From positions 7,155,001 through 7,219,000 of the forward strand of contig CM044306.1 in the NCBI GenBank assembly GCA_024291935.2: a DNA stretch of 64,000 nt. The letters are read 5' to 3'. The notes under the pieces were generated by a model, which saw only the letters and a program-made list of their open reading frames with translations, was not told where the DNA came from and ran no database searches. The translations under genes and the position numbers were made by a program. Origin of the DNA: Okapia johnstoni (Eukaryota; Chordata; Mammalia; Artiodactyla; Giraffidae). Numbering within the stretch: position 1 is the first letter of the stretch; every line of letters starts with the position of its first letter. Below, in pieces: positions 41,379-58,000 of the stretch.

Positions 41379-42865
41379 AGCGGCGGTGGGCGGCCCCGAC
41401 GCGCGGGCGGAAGGCCCGGGGCCTCTTAAAGGGACCGCGGGCGCCGGGGTGTGGGTGCGGCGGGCGGAGTGAGGACCCGCCGAGGGGACAACTTGTCTTC
41501 CCCTCCGACCGCACCAGCCGCCACTCCCAGCGCCGGCCCGCCGCAGCACGCCCATTCCGCCCTGCGCCGACGGCTCCCGGCTCCGAGGCGCCCCTGCCTG
41601 CCTTCTACCGCCCAGGCTGGATGGAGTCCAGCTCTCTCTGGCCCCACCCTGGGACCTCATCCCACTTCCCGAGATCGTCAGTCCAGCAGCTCCCGTGCAG
41701 GGCAGTTGGCCCCAGGTTCTGGAGACTAGAGCCTTGGGAAACCCGTTGGGCTTCCAAGCCTCCTCCTGGCTAAGGGCCACCCTCAGAACCTCTTCTGAGG
41801 CCCTCATCTGAAAAATACAAGTAACACTGACAACAGTTATCTACCTCCCAGGGGTTTTGGCTATTAACTGGAACAGGACAGCACGTGGGAGGGCCTGGCA
41901 AGGAGCCCGGAGCACACAGCTGGTGTCCATTAAATGCTCTTCCCCACCCAAGGGGCTCTGCTGCATTTTTTTCCTTGAGCTGAGTTTCAGGCACTTGCCA
42001 GACTAGGGTATCTCCCTTCTCTAGGCTATGCCTAACTTTGGTTCTTTTAAAGTAAACAGTGAGGTGTAAATGTCTGGTTACCAAGAGACAGAGACCAGAA
42101 AATAGTGGTTCCTTTCCACCCCCTTTAATGGAAACTCAAGCAGTCTTCAACTGCACTCGGAATACTGTGCTGGGCAGAGTCCCTTGTTTGCAGGTCCAAA
42201 CTGTTCTAGGACCCCACTTCTTAAGAGTTGGTTCCCCTGCAGCTTGAGCAGAGAGGGTCTTGACCACTAACCCACCGTCCCTGGGGCAGTGTGCTGGGCC
42301 AGCGCGAGAGGCAGGGCTAACTCTTCTTTCTTGCTGATCTAGCTGGTTTAATTTTGATTTTGAGGCAGGACATCCTCTCAATGCAGCAAACCTTGTATTG
42401 TCTTGTTTTGTAATACGTTTATAGTTTCTCTTTCTGATCTCTTGACTTGCTCCTAGGCAGTCTTCTCCTTTAGAGACGAGAAATACCCTAACCACCCGGC
42501 AACCATGCAGGAGCTTCCAGGGCTCTGAGCAGGGCAGTGTGCCCAGAGATCTCTGAGACCTGCCTGTGCCCCACCTGACAAACCTTTTTCAAAGCATCTG
42601 GAGGCTGGAAGCATGAGAAAAGCCAGTGAGGGGACAATGCCCAGGGCTGGCAAATTTCTTTCAAGAGGCCTGTGGGAGCAGCCAGGGCCCACCACCTGCA
42701 TTTCTTCTGTACCTGTCTTCAGCCACTGGATCACAGGGCCTCTGAAAATCTCACAAAGCAGAGGTGAGGGGGCACCTCCGGGGGTGGGAGGCAGCCTTCT
42801 GCCCGCTCATAAAACAACAGATTTCCACCAGCGGGCGCTCTGGCTATTGCCAGAACACAAACCCA
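41379..42865. other. TRIM65 promoter region and spacer to MRPL38 3' end
   Basis: 41379 to about 41650 is CpG-rich and should hold the TRIM65 5' UTR and promoter. 41810-41940 resembles a decayed MIR. The rest, to the MRPL38 poly(A) site, shows no gene. A CTCF-like CCACCAGCGGGCGCTC lies at 42826-42841. Confidence 0.55.
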
Positions 42866-42885
42866 GACCAGCTACAGCCAAAATC

Positions 42886-42891
42886 TTTATT
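42886..42891 (-). terminator. MRPL38: MRPL38 poly(A) signal AATAAA
   Basis: The minus strand reads TTCCAATAAAGATTTTGGC, about 190 bases past the stop codon. The predicted 3' UTR is about 42868-43081. Confidence 0.8.
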
Positions 42892-43081
42892 GGAAGCCCT
42901 ACCCCCAGCCTTCCCTCCCAAGCTCTGAGCCTGCTGGGAGGGTGGCAGAAGGGCGGCCTCAGGCAGGAGAACCCCAATCCTTGGCCCCTCAGCGCTGTGT
43001 CTCTATTGCCCCTGCCTGCAGAGCCTGGCAGGGTGGCCTGAGAAGCCCAGTTCACTCTGATGTGGGGGGCACTCTGGTCCC

Positions 43082-47355
<4,274 letters not shown>

Positions 47356-47600
47356 CTTCCCTCAGGCCGGCGCACCGCCGCTCCGAGGACCCCGCAGAGG
47401 TGGCCGGAGCGGCGCCTGAGCGCACGGCGCAGGCCCCGCCCCCGCGTCCTGGGCCCGGAGTCCTCCTCTTCCGGGCTGGAGGTGGCTGCGGGCACCCGGC
47501 TCCCCGGGTCCGGAAGTACACAGTGGGCGGCGGGGCGGAGCTGCGAGCGGTCCCGCCCCATGCCTGCTGCTGGCCACCAGGGGGCGACACAGACTGGGTT
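47356..47600 (-). promoter_or_regulatory. MRPL38: MRPL38 promoter with ETS/GABPA-type sites
   Basis: CpG-rich sequence just upstream of the MRPL38 start codon. It has ETS-type cores CTTCCGG (about 47468-47474) and CCGGAAGT (about 47509-47516), the kind used by GABPA (NRF-2) at many nuclear mitochondrial genes, plus GGGCGG boxes. Confidence 0.5.
47571..47589 (+). promoter_or_regulatory. Strong CTCF-like motif upstream of MRPL38
   Basis: TGGCCACCAGGGGGCGACA matches the CTCF consensus almost exactly. It lies about 220 bases upstream of the MRPL38 start, between MRPL38 and FBF1. Confidence 0.55.
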
Positions 47601-47671
47601 CGGTCGGCCGGGCTTGTAGCCGCCTCCGCTGGAGAAGGTGCACCCGTTGCGGGGCTCTGGGTGTTGTTCTC

Positions 47672-47850
47672 GGGCTTCCCTGGTGGCTCAGCTGGTAAAG
47701 AATCCGCCTGCAGCGTGGGAGACTTGGGTTCGATCCCTGGGTTGGGAAGATCCCCTGGAGAAGGGAAAGGCTACCCACTCCAGGATTCCAGCCTGCAGAA
47801 TTCCATGGACTGTATAGTCCGTGGGGTCGCAAAGAGAGGGGCACGTGTTG
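47672..47850 (+). mobile_element. Bov-tA SINE near MRPL38 promoter
   Basis: Head GGCTTCCCTGGTGGCTCAGC, internal TTCGATCCCTGGGTTGGG, ending GTCCGTGGGGTCGCAAAGAG. Confidence 0.9.
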
Positions 47851-48099
47851 TTCTCAAGGGTCACCCAACTCCTGAAGGCGGCGTCCTCAGCCCCTGCAGT
47901 GGTGTAAGCAGCACGGGCGGCGGCAGGGGTTGTGAGCAGGGACTCAGGAGTCCCCTGCTTGGGTTCATATTCTAGGATGTGACTTTCCCTTCGCCTTTGC
48001 AGTTTTCCTCATTTGGAAAGAAAGTAGGTAGTAATAGTTCTTATCTCATAGAGGGTGTTAAGGATTAAATGAATTAACATATATAAAGCATTTACTGTG

Positions 48100-48312
48100 G
48101 TATGAAAGTGTCAGTCTCTCAGTCCGGCCCTACACTTTGTGACCCTATGGACTGTAGCCCGCCAGGGTCCTCTGTTGATGGGATTTCCCAGGAAAGAATA
48201 CCGGAGTAGGTTGCCATTTCCTCCTTCAGGGGATATTGCCCACCCAGTGGTGGAACCTGGGTCTCCTGCGTTGCAGGTGAATTCTTTACCGTCTGAGCCC
48301 CCAGGGAAGACT
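48100..48312 (-). mobile_element. Bov-tA SINE, reverse
   Basis: Reads TTTGTGACCCTATGGACTG, AAAGAATACCGGAGTAGG, then GTCTCCTGCGTTGCAGG and the reversed tRNA head. Confidence 0.85.
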
Positions 48313-48324
48313 AAACTGTGGTAT

Positions 48325-48455
48325 GTGTGCTCAGCTGCTTAGTCGTGTCCGACTCTTTCCGACCTCGCAGACTGTAGTCCACTGGGCTCCTCTGTCCATG
48401 TGATTTTCCAGGCAAGAAGAACGCACTAGGTTGTCATTTCTTCCTCCAAAGCTGT
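48325..48455 (-). mobile_element. Bov-A monomer SINE, reverse
   Basis: Reads TTAGTCGTGTCCGACTCTTTC, ATTTTCCAGGCAAGAAG and ends TTGTCATTTCTTCCTCC. Confidence 0.85.
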
Positions 48456-48502
48456 GCTATATGTGTTAGCTTTTGATTACCTCCAGTTTTTTGCCTCTGC
48501 CT

Positions 48503-48648
48503 GATGAGATGGTTGGACGGCATCACCGACTCAGTGGACATGAGTTTGAGCAAGCTCCGAGAGTTGGTGATGGACTGGGAAGCCTGGCGTGCTACAGGCC
48601 ATGGGGTTGCAGAGTTGGACACGACTGAGCAACTGAACTGAAACCTTT
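48503..48648 (+). mobile_element. BovB LINE, short 3' fragment
   Basis: Reads TGGTTGGACGGCATCACCG, GTGATGGACTGGGAAGCC and ends CACGACTGAGCAACTGAAC. It matches the end of the longer BovB at 16367-17048. Confidence 0.9.
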
Positions 48649-49362
48649 TCAGGGTTGTGTTGTTCTTGGAATCTTGGTTCTAACAAGATAAAACTTGGTA
48701 CCCCAAGTGACCTGGAGTGGTTTCTGCTCTGGCTCCTGTCCTGGAATTCAGGCTTCCATGACACCAACCCTTTGGTAACCCAGCAAATGGCTCGTGTGCC
48801 CATGATGCAGAGCCAGACTCTGACAGTAGGTTTGCTTTGTGGTAAAGTAAAGACTTATTGCTGGACACCAAGGAGGGGAGTGGAAGACAAGCCTCAGATC
48901 TACCCCAACTTGGTCTTTGAGTTCGGAGGGATTTTTTTTTGTTTTTTTTTTTTAAGGCTAGAACAAAGAAGCTGGGGTTAATTATCATTTTGTGACTTTT
49001 TCCCCCTCCCCCCCTCCCCCCCCCCCCGACATTTCTTAATTGAAGTTTTGGGTATCTGGATGTTTCTGATTTACGACTCTCTAGCCAGGTGGTGCATGGC
49101 TTGAGGGGGTCTGTTACCTCATCTTGTCCTGGAGAAACAGTCAAAGTTTGCACATTAATGGTGATATCTATAGTAGCAATCTTAGTATATTAACTATGTT
49201 ATCAACAGCAGCAGTTTTAGTCATCTGATTCTGTTTGATTAGTGTCCAGTTAGCACAGGATTGAGGCCAGAAGGTAAAGGAAAGGGAATAAAGTTTTGGA
49301 CTGAGATTAATTATAAACTTGGTAAGGGAACACGTTTTTGCGGGGACTTGGTGTCACATTTT

Positions 49363-49492
49363 GGAGAAGGCAATGGCAACCCACTCCAGTACTCTTGCCT
49401 GGAAAATCCCATGGACGGAGGAGCCTGGTAGGCTGCAGTCCATGGGGTCACTAAGAGTCGGACACGACTGAGCGACTTCCCTTTCCCTTTCC
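49363..49492 (+). mobile_element. Bov-A monomer SINE
   Basis: One Bov-A unit from TTGGAGAAGGCAATGGC to GACACGACTGAGCGACTTCC. Confidence 0.9.
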
Positions 49493-49789
49493 ACGCCACC
49501 TGCCACACCTTAATGCCGGGGACGGTGATTCAGAGCAGTTCCAGGCACTGGGTAAAGGGTCATCATGACTCAGTGCCCATGGAACATCTCCATGTGGCTG
49601 TTTCATGGGCACCCAATTGCCCAGGCCAGGAACCTGGGAGTCTTCCTTGACATATTTTCCTTCGTGACCCTCCATGTCAGACACCAGGTTCCCCAGTGCC
49701 ATGCTTTCCTGTCTCCACTCTTGCCAGCCCTGGTCAGTCTGGTCTCCACCAACAGCCCCAGTAGGTTTTCTAAAACACAAATATGGTCG

Positions 49790-49985
49790 GATTTCCCTGG
49801 TGGTCCAGTGGTTGGGAATCCGCCTGCCAGTGCAGGGGACACGGGTTCCATCTCTGATCTGGGAGGCTGCCACATGCCATGGGGCGACTAAGCCTGCACC
49901 CTGGAGCCCGGGCTCGGCAACAAAAGAAGCCACTGCAGAACCACGACTGAAGACCCAGCAGCACAGTCGAAGAATTAATTTAAAA
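49790..49985 (+). mobile_element. CHR-2-type SINE
   Basis: Head ATTTCCCTGGTGGTCCAGTGG, then AAGCCTGCACCCTGGAGCCC and an AAGACCCAGCAGCACAG end. Confidence 0.85.
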
Positions 49986-50904
49986 ATCCCACAAATATGG
50001 TTCCACCCTGTTTTAAATCCTTCAATGAATACCCATTGCCCTGGAGGTAAAAGCTCAAACTTTAACAAGGCATTCAGAGCCTCATCGACCTGCCCCCCTA
50101 ATTCTAAGCTCATTCGCTGTGGGCTTCTGCACAGCCTCCAATGTGTCATCACCTGTGATCATCCTTGTATCTGTCAAGTGCTTGCTTAAATGCCAGCTTC
50201 TCCTAGGCCACGCCCCCAGCTCATCACACAGGTGGGAACTCATTAAGAGTGTTGAGAGGACTGAATTCCAAGCTTCAGCAAGGCTTTTAATGGGACATGG
50301 ATGCTTCCCTCCTTGGTGTGGGCACCCCCCCCCCCCCCCAGCAGAGCAGGGTCTTCTACTTCACAGAAGCTCTGGGTGCAGCACACTTTTCTAGGAGGCA
50401 GCTGTGATGTGGCTTAGCACCCTGGGCTTTGGAACCTGCCCAAGCACAGCTCAAACCCAGGTCTGGCTGTTTGCTGCAGACTTGGGCAGGTTATTTAACC
50501 TCCAAGTCTCAGTCCCTTCATCTGTGAAGTAGGGGTGATAATCACACCCTCCTCTGGCCTGTGAACCAGCCAGGAGAGCAGGGGCAGCTGGAGGGTCCCA
50601 GCCATGGTCAGTTTTAGAGCAAATAACAGCCCTACAGAACAAACATTTCTGATAAACAGATTCCAACTCTGATGAGCCGTGGCAAATTTGACGAACCCAG
50701 TCATGAAGGATATAGCAGTTCAGTGGGTCCAGGAAGAAGGTTGTAAATACATGAGATCCTGCTGGAGGCTGTTCTCAAAGAGCAGAGACGCCCCTGGGCC
50801 CACTCACGACCCCCTCGGCACTGCCCTCCTCCACCTTCCTGCTCCTTCGACAGTCCTCTCTGATGGGAGGTGAGAGAAGCCGCTCTCGAGGTAACTGCTG
50901 ATTT

Positions 50905-50990
50905 TTCTTTTTCCCCAACCAGGGATCAAACCTGTGCATCTTGTGGTAGAAGTGTGGAGTCTTAACCACTAGACTGTCAGGGAAGTTCTG
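50905..50990 (-). mobile_element. CHR SINE, reverse, just past the FBF1 poly(A) site
   Basis: Reads AACCAGGGATCAAACCTGTG, GTCTTAACCACTAGACTGTC, AGGGAAGTTC. Confidence 0.8.
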
Positions 50991-51001
50991 GTAACTGCAC
51001 T

Positions 51002-51007
51002 TTTATT
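51002..51007 (-). terminator. FBF1: FBF1 poly(A) signal AATAAA
   Basis: The minus strand reads AACTAATAAAAGTGC about 1.0 kb past the FBF1 stop codon, so the 3' UTR would span about 50985-52000. No other gene is seen there. Confidence 0.6.
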
Positions 51008-52000
51008 AGTTGAGTCCTTGGGTCTGCAGCACACAACTACCAACAACTTCACCCCTCTCCTGGTGCCCCTCTGGAAGGCCTTGGCCCACTGCCCGTACAT
51101 GGAGAAGGGCAAAACCCCCCACCTCGGGCAGCAGCCGGGTGTGGCCCCTCCCGTCCCCCGGCGCTCTGTATCCTCCCAGGATACAAGCAGGGGCTTGCTC
51201 TGCCATCTTCATTCCCACCCGCTGGGGTTCTGCGGCCAGTGAACAGAATGGAGAAAAGCCTTCCGTCCTTCCCCGCACCCCGTCACCCTCTGGGGAGTGT
51301 ATTAGAAGGAGCTGATGAGCCCAGGGTCTGTGCCAGTGAGTCGGTTGCCCTGGCAGCTGGGAACGAGGTGCAGGTTTTGTGTGCCAGCCTGAGAGCAGGA
51401 CGGGCTGGCTGAGCCCCAAGAGCACGTCAGAGCTCGAGGTAAAAGCGCCGGGTATGGCGCCCTCCTTGCCCCTGCGGCACCCCCACCTCGTCAGCCAGGA
51501 GGCCGGAAGGCCCTGTAACATGTGTGGCCCGACTCTACGTCCCCATCAGCTGGGAGATCCCATGCTCTCTGTCGGCCATTCCTTGTGGCAAGGGAGTGGA
51601 GAAGCCCCCTGCCTCAGGAGAGGCCCAGGTGAAAAGATTCTAAAACCATCCACGGGCTGAGGGGTCCACAGAGCCCAGTCAGACCCTGGGTCCTGAGCTG
51701 GAAGTCTGTGGGGAGCAGAACCACAGCTGCCGCTGACAGTGTTGTGGGGCTGCGTGCCCTCAGCATGGCATCTCCCCAGAGGCCGCTGCCTCCTGGGGTA
51801 TCTGAGAGGCCTGGGCGCACCCACCTGCCTCAGCCATGGGCTGGAGGGCTCGCAAAGAATCCGCCGGCACCCTGTCCACGGGAAGAGCTGTAATTAGGCC
51901 TTGGGCATCGAGGGACTCTCCTGGGTGCCCCTGCTTCGAGCTGGTGGCCAGTGGGTCAGTTCCAGGGTCTGAGGCCTCTGCTGAGGAGGCAGCTGGGCCT

Positions 52001-55000
52001 TCAGCCCGAGTGGGACGCCATGTTGTAGGAGGCTTTCTTCAGGGTCTCCAGGAAGAACTGTTCGTTCTCCAGAAAGTCACGGTCCTGAAAGGCAGAGCTG
52101 GGTGAGCAGTTGCCCTCTGGGTCCCTCCTGCATCCGCTTCTGTGGACAGGGACGCGGATCGCTGGGCTGGGCGTGAGGGGACCCTGGGGGTCAGCAGATC
52201 AGTCCTCTCCCGGCTGACGTCCTGCCTCTGCCTGGCTCTGGAATCGGCGGGGGTGGGGCAGGGAATGCACCAGCTCTCCCTCCAGGGGAGGCCACGTGTC
52301 AGCACATGACATGGCCCCTCTCGGCCTGTCTGCAAACTGGAGAAAATGACAGTACCTGCCAGGGAGGGCTGTGGGAGGGGTAACGCTTACAAGGCACAGT
52401 GCAGAGGCTGGAGGGTAGGAAATGCTCCCTCAGTGACACTGTGAGCGTCTGCGAGGTCTGACCTTTACCTGCCGTGCTGCTCTCCGCCAGGAGGGGCGTG
52501 GGCTCGGCCCTCCCCGGGGCCAGGCCGTGCTCTCTCCCACCTCTGCCTGAGCTTCTTACTGTGAACACAAGGAGCCCTGAGTCCAGGGGCAGTGAGTGGG
52601 CGTAGGTGGCCTCTGCTCCGGGACGCTTACCTGCTCAGCTGTGTGTTTCAGCAGCACCAGCTTGGCGTAGAGGTGTGAGGGACCCAGGCCGACCGGCGGT
52701 TGGCTGCACCAAGGAATGGCAGGGGCAGGTGCCACAGTGGCTGAAAGGCAGAGGACGGGGTCAATGGGCAGCGTGGTGGGAGACCAGGACAGCCACAGCT
52801 GGTTCCTGGGGCCTGAGAAGTGCTGCGGGTGGGTGCGACCAGACCGACTTTCCGGGCACATCCAGCTTTCAAAAGCCTTGGAAAATGCTCGTGGGATCTC
52901 AGCTGCTAAGTCCAATTCTGAAAGTTTATTCAAGGGAAATAATCGGGGAGAGATGTATGTATTATACAAAGATTTCCACTGCTAGTTACCTTTTCGACCA
53001 AAAAAAAAAAAAATCACCCAGTAGGAAATTAGTAAAAATATAGGACAACTCATAATGGCAAATTGTGTGGATTAAGAGTTAAGTTAAATGTTTAATTACT
53101 GACATGAAAATATGTTACACCTGAATATTTCTGAATGGAAAAAATAAAGGCACAAAACAACATAAGATGCAATCTCATTTTTTTTTTATGGAGGAGAAAG
53201 AGCGGCTTTATTTCTTTGCCAGGCAAAGGGGGTGCGGGCTAGCACCTCAAGAACTCAACTTTGCTTTTAAAAACATACACACTACAGTCTAGAATATTAT
53301 GTACCAAAATGTTTATAAAGTGGTTCTAGAGACTGGGGTTGAAGGTAGTTGTTTTTTTTTTTTTTTTAATATAAGCATGGTCCGTTTTAAAACTTACTTG
53401 GCTGTGCTGAGTCTTATTTGCAGAACACGAGATCTAGCTCCCCGACCAGGGTTTCAACCCGGGCCCCCTGCATTGGGAGCTTGGAGTCTTGGGACACTGG
53501 GCTGCCAGGGAAGTCCTGAGGGAAGTATTTTAAACACTAGTTTCCCTTCTTCTATTTTTGACCTATTTTTCTATAACATGCATTACTAGCATAAAAAAAA
53601 CAAGATGACTTTAAAACTAAGCTGCGGACTTCCCTGGTGGTCCAGTGGTCAAGAATCTGCCTTCCAATTCAGGAAACATGGTTTTCAGCCCTTGTCCAGG
53701 AAGATCCCACATGCCACAGGTCGACTAAGCCTGTGCGCTGTCACAAAGACCCAGCAGAGCCAAAATAAAAAATAATAATAAATGAAATAAAAATAACTAA
53801 CTTAGGTTTTAAAAAAACAAACTCAGCTGCCTCCTATCTTGAGCACACAGGAGGCTGGGCAGGATGTTGCTGGCATGCTCTGCCCAGTGGGCAGGCTGAG
53901 CCGATGTCCCCTCCTCCCGGAGTTACCTACCACTCAGGCCAGAGGCTGCAGGGTCCTGGGCCCTAGAGGGCAGGTCCTGTCGGACACGATCCAGCTGCAG
54001 CCGCTGTTGGGCCAGACTCAGATGCTCCTGTCCCGGGCCCCAGAGAGGAGGACACTGCAGTGAGGGCAGAAGGCTGGGGAGGGGTTCTGGGGGAGGGGGT
54101 AGGGGTAGGAGTGCTGGGGGGGAGGGCTGCCGGGGGAGGGGTGCCAGGGGAGGGGGTGCCGAGGGAGGGGTGCTGGGGGAGGGATGCCGGGGGAGGGGGT
54201 GCCAGGGAGGGGTACCAGGGGGAGGGGTGCTGGGGGAGGGATGCTGGGGGCAGAGCCTCTGGGAGGTGCCTGCCTGGTGCATGTGGCGCTCCTGCTGCCG
54301 CAGGCGCTCCTGCTGCTCCTGCACCAGCTGCAGCCGGGCCTGCTGCTCCGACTGCACGTGCTGGGCCTCGCGCAGGGCCCGCTCCCCCTCCTCGTACTTC
54401 TTCGAGGCCACCTGCGGGGAGCCCGCCTGGGTCAGTTGGGCTGGCAGAGGTCAGCACACCACCGGCACCCCCCCACACCCCAGCTGCGCCGCGGCACCTG
54501 GCTCATGCTCTCCACCTCCTCGGCGCGCAGCCTGATGCGCTGGGCAGCAGCGCTGACTCTCTCCTTCTCCAGACGCAGCTCCTGCCGCTCCCGCTCCAGG
54601 GCCTCCCTCTCGGCCGCCAGCTGGTCCTCTTTGGCCCGGAGCTCACTGGCCCTGATCTTCAGCTCTGCCTGCTCCTGGAGATGGCAAAGCCTGGCTGCAT
54701 TCTCCTTCCTGGAGTTGAACTGGGCTCTGGGGACCTGCAGGTCACCCTGCCTCATTGCTGGGGCTGAACTCCACCCTGACTCTGGGAGGAGGTGGTGGGA
54801 GACCTGGGGCCAAACTCTGGGCTCAATTTCTCTGAATCCATTTCTTCATTTCTTGAATATCTAAGTCATGGGAACGTGATGAGGATTAAAAAAAAAAAAT
54901 GAGTATAAAGCACCAGGATGCTAAAAGCAAGTTGTTACTATGATATGATGATTGTGGTTGTTTTAATTCCTATACTCTTGTTACTGCTGCCTGGTTTCCT

Positions 55001-58000
55001 AAGCTGACCATCCTGTGGAGGAGCAGACCATGAGGGCCAGGGTGGGGAGAGGGGCAGGGCTGCGTGGGGTCCTACCTTGGCCAGGCTGACGAGGGTGCCC
55101 TCCCGCTGGGTGTCCACCTGCAGCGCCCGCTCCGCCTCACGCTCGGCCCGCTCCTTACACAGCTTCTGCTGCGCGAAGAACTCGGCCCACTCGGCCGCCA
55201 GGCGCCGCCGCTCCTCCCCGCACTTGTGCATGACGGACTTCTGCTCCTCCAGCAAGGCACTCTGGGGCGAGGGTGCAAGGGCCCCAGTGAGCATCCCTGG
55301 GCCTGATGGCAGGGATGGATCCCAACGCGGTGCTGGACTCACCTTGGCCCTCTCCAGCTCCTCCCGCTCCATGGCTATCTGCTGGACCATGACCTTCCTC
55401 TGCTCCTCCAGAGCGCGCTGTGCCGACTCGGCCTTGGACTGCTCGGCGTGCACCCGCCAGCGTTCCTGCGGGCCCGGCAGGGTCAGGGCTGAGCGCTCCG
55501 GCCCCTGGAGGCTCCACCTGCTCCCCAGACAGGCGTGAATGCTCCCTGGGGAGCTGGGCAAACCATCCTCATCTGGCTTTTCCCATGCTATGCCACAAAC
55601 ACCTCCTTTCTCGAACAGTAAAAATGGGAAGGAGCCTGGGGACTGGTGTGAGGCAGGCACTGCATAAAGCGCCGAAGGGGCTGAATAAACATGGTTCATG
55701 ATGTAAAAACATCTGTGTCCACATACTGACAGGTCTATAGGATATCTGTGATGTCATCAGTGGCTATCTCAGGCTACAGGATAATTTTTCTTTATTGTTG
55801 CCAGTTACTTTAATTTTTTCAATGAAACATTACCATCTTAGAACTTTATACAAAAAAAGAAAAGGTTATTACTATTCCTGAATTTATCAAATATTTACTG
55901 TATCAATTCACTCAGGAATTGCTTGTTTTGTTTGGTGTAAGGTAGGGGTCAATGTGAGTTTTTTTTTTTCTCACAAGTACAGCCAATTGTTTTCATCACT
56001 TATTAGATTATGAAAGAAACCCTTCACCAATTTCCCTGTTCTTGCACTGGGCCATGCTAATCTTGTCTCTATCGTTCCAATTTTAGCACACATGCTGCTG
56101 AAACAAGCACAAAAGGGCATGATTTTTTAAAGCACAAAGCCTGCTCTTATAGATGGAAGAGATGAAGGGAGTTTAAACACAGCTCAGGAGACAAGAGCAT
56201 TTCTCCCAAAGTCACGTCAGCGATGGCATCAGTGATGAGTGGGTAGGGGCTGGATGGGGTGGGGTGGGGGTGCTTCTGAAGGTTGGGGAGGTGGGAGGCC
56301 CTGCAGGGGCAGGAAGGGGCAGGAGAGACAAAGAAAAGCGCCTAGGAGGTCAGGGCAGAGTACAGCTGCCCAGTGCCGGGGAGACAGGCCCCGCAGGAGG
56401 GGCAGAAGGACGGGCCCCACCTGCTCCAGCAGCCGGCTCTGCTCACCGAGGCGTGCCTCCATCTTCCCGATGACCTCCTGGAGCCGGCTACGCTCTTCCT
56501 CCATGTCCCGCTGCTGCCGGCTCAGCCTCTCCTGCAGCGCTAGGGGCAGCCCACAGGGTGCTCACTGCCCTCCTGCCTTCCTGTCGGCGGGGACGGGACG
56601 GAGGAGCCCGGGGCCCCATTACCTTGGAGCTGTTTGTCCTGCTGCCGGATCCCCAGCTCCCGCTCCTGGGACGTGCTGAGGTGTGAGGCCTCCACGCGGG
56701 AGGACAGCTCGTGCAGGCTGCTGGAGAACTTCTCCATCTGCTCGATGATGCCGTTCAGGGACCTGGGGGGGGCGGGGGGCGGGGCTTGGGTCATGAAGGC
56801 CTGGGGCCCGCGGCCCCGCCCCGCTGGGGAAGCAGAGCCTGATGGCAAGCCTACCGCGTGTGAGAGGTGGCGCTGGTCACGGCGTCGATCTCCCGGTCCT
56901 TCAGCAGCTTCAGCAGCTGCAGCTGCTCCTCATGGTCCTTGCGCATCTCCAGGATGGAGGCCCTGGGGGACGGTGGGGAGGGCGGTACAGTGAACACCCT
57001 GGGCAGCTCCGTCAGGGAGGGGGCTGCTCTGGGTGGTCAGTGCTCCATGCCTCTCCTCCCCGGCCCCAGGCACTGCCTCCGTTTTCCTGGCTCCTCCGCC
57101 TTCTTATCTGTCTTGCTGCCTCGATGCCACATCCTCTCTCTGGGGGCAGATTCCTTGTTATTCAGCCAAGGACACCTGACAGGCGGGCCCGACAACCCTT
57201 TCGTGTCTGGCCAACCTGAGCCGTGGGGAAAGGCCGACTCAGCCCACCTGGGCTGACCCCCTCATGTGCCTTTTCTTTAGTTTCGCTCTCCTCTGGAAAG
57301 GGAATCAGATCCACACACCAGGCACAACCTTTTCCAGGGCTGATGCAGTCACTAGCCTCGAGTGGTCCGGCTGATGGGTTGGTTAGCCTGTGCTTAATTA
57401 GTGCTTGGGTTGCTTGCTGCTGCCAGGCCCTGCCTGAATAGCCAGTAACCTCAGGCCCTGCCGGGATGCCCTCACTACTCTGAAGGAGTGGGGGGATCCC
57501 CACTAGGGGTGGGGGGGTGCATGAGATGGGTCAGTGAAGTTGGCCTCAGTTCTCAGTCCTCATCTAGAAGGGAAGGGGTCAAGCCTTTGTACAGAGGCTG
57601 CTGAGCCCATGGCTTGGGGTCTCAGGGCAATTGGCTTCCTCTGGCCACCCCTGAAGCCAGCCCCCGGCCCCCTTCTCACCGCTGCAGCTCTCGGAGCCGC
57701 TCCATCTCCTGGTCTTTCTCCTGCATGGCGGCTGCCAAGCGCCGCTGGTGCTGGGCTGTAAGTTCAGCGCGGGCCTGCTCGGCCTCCTGGCAGCGCGATA
57801 GATACTGAGCAGACAGCTCCTCGTTCTCTCTCCGCAGCCGCTCTTCCCGTTGCTGGTACGATGTTTCTAGCACCTTGACTCGGCTCCTGCCAACAGAACA
57901 CCCAACCGTGAGGCTCAGGAGGGGAGAGTGGCCATCCAGAGGGCCCCTCGGGGCGCCCGAGCTGGGGCTGGCCCTGAGCCACGGGCAGCCCGGGCTGGAG

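Larger units (their letters stand above)
47601..50985. other. Intergenic interval between MRPL38 and FBF1
   Basis: Apart from the listed SINEs and a BovB tail, it holds C-homopolymer stretches (49001-49027 and 15 C at 50325-50339), decayed MIR pieces (about 48020-48100, 50430-50560) and an unclassified old-repeat-like block at 50000-50200. No gene seen. Confidence 0.6.

Noticed and set aside
54062..54250. Tandem repeats as a CRISPR array
   Set aside because: Units are degenerate, without spacers, inside a mammalian intron. The 57-bp and 45-bp repeats were rejected for the same reason.
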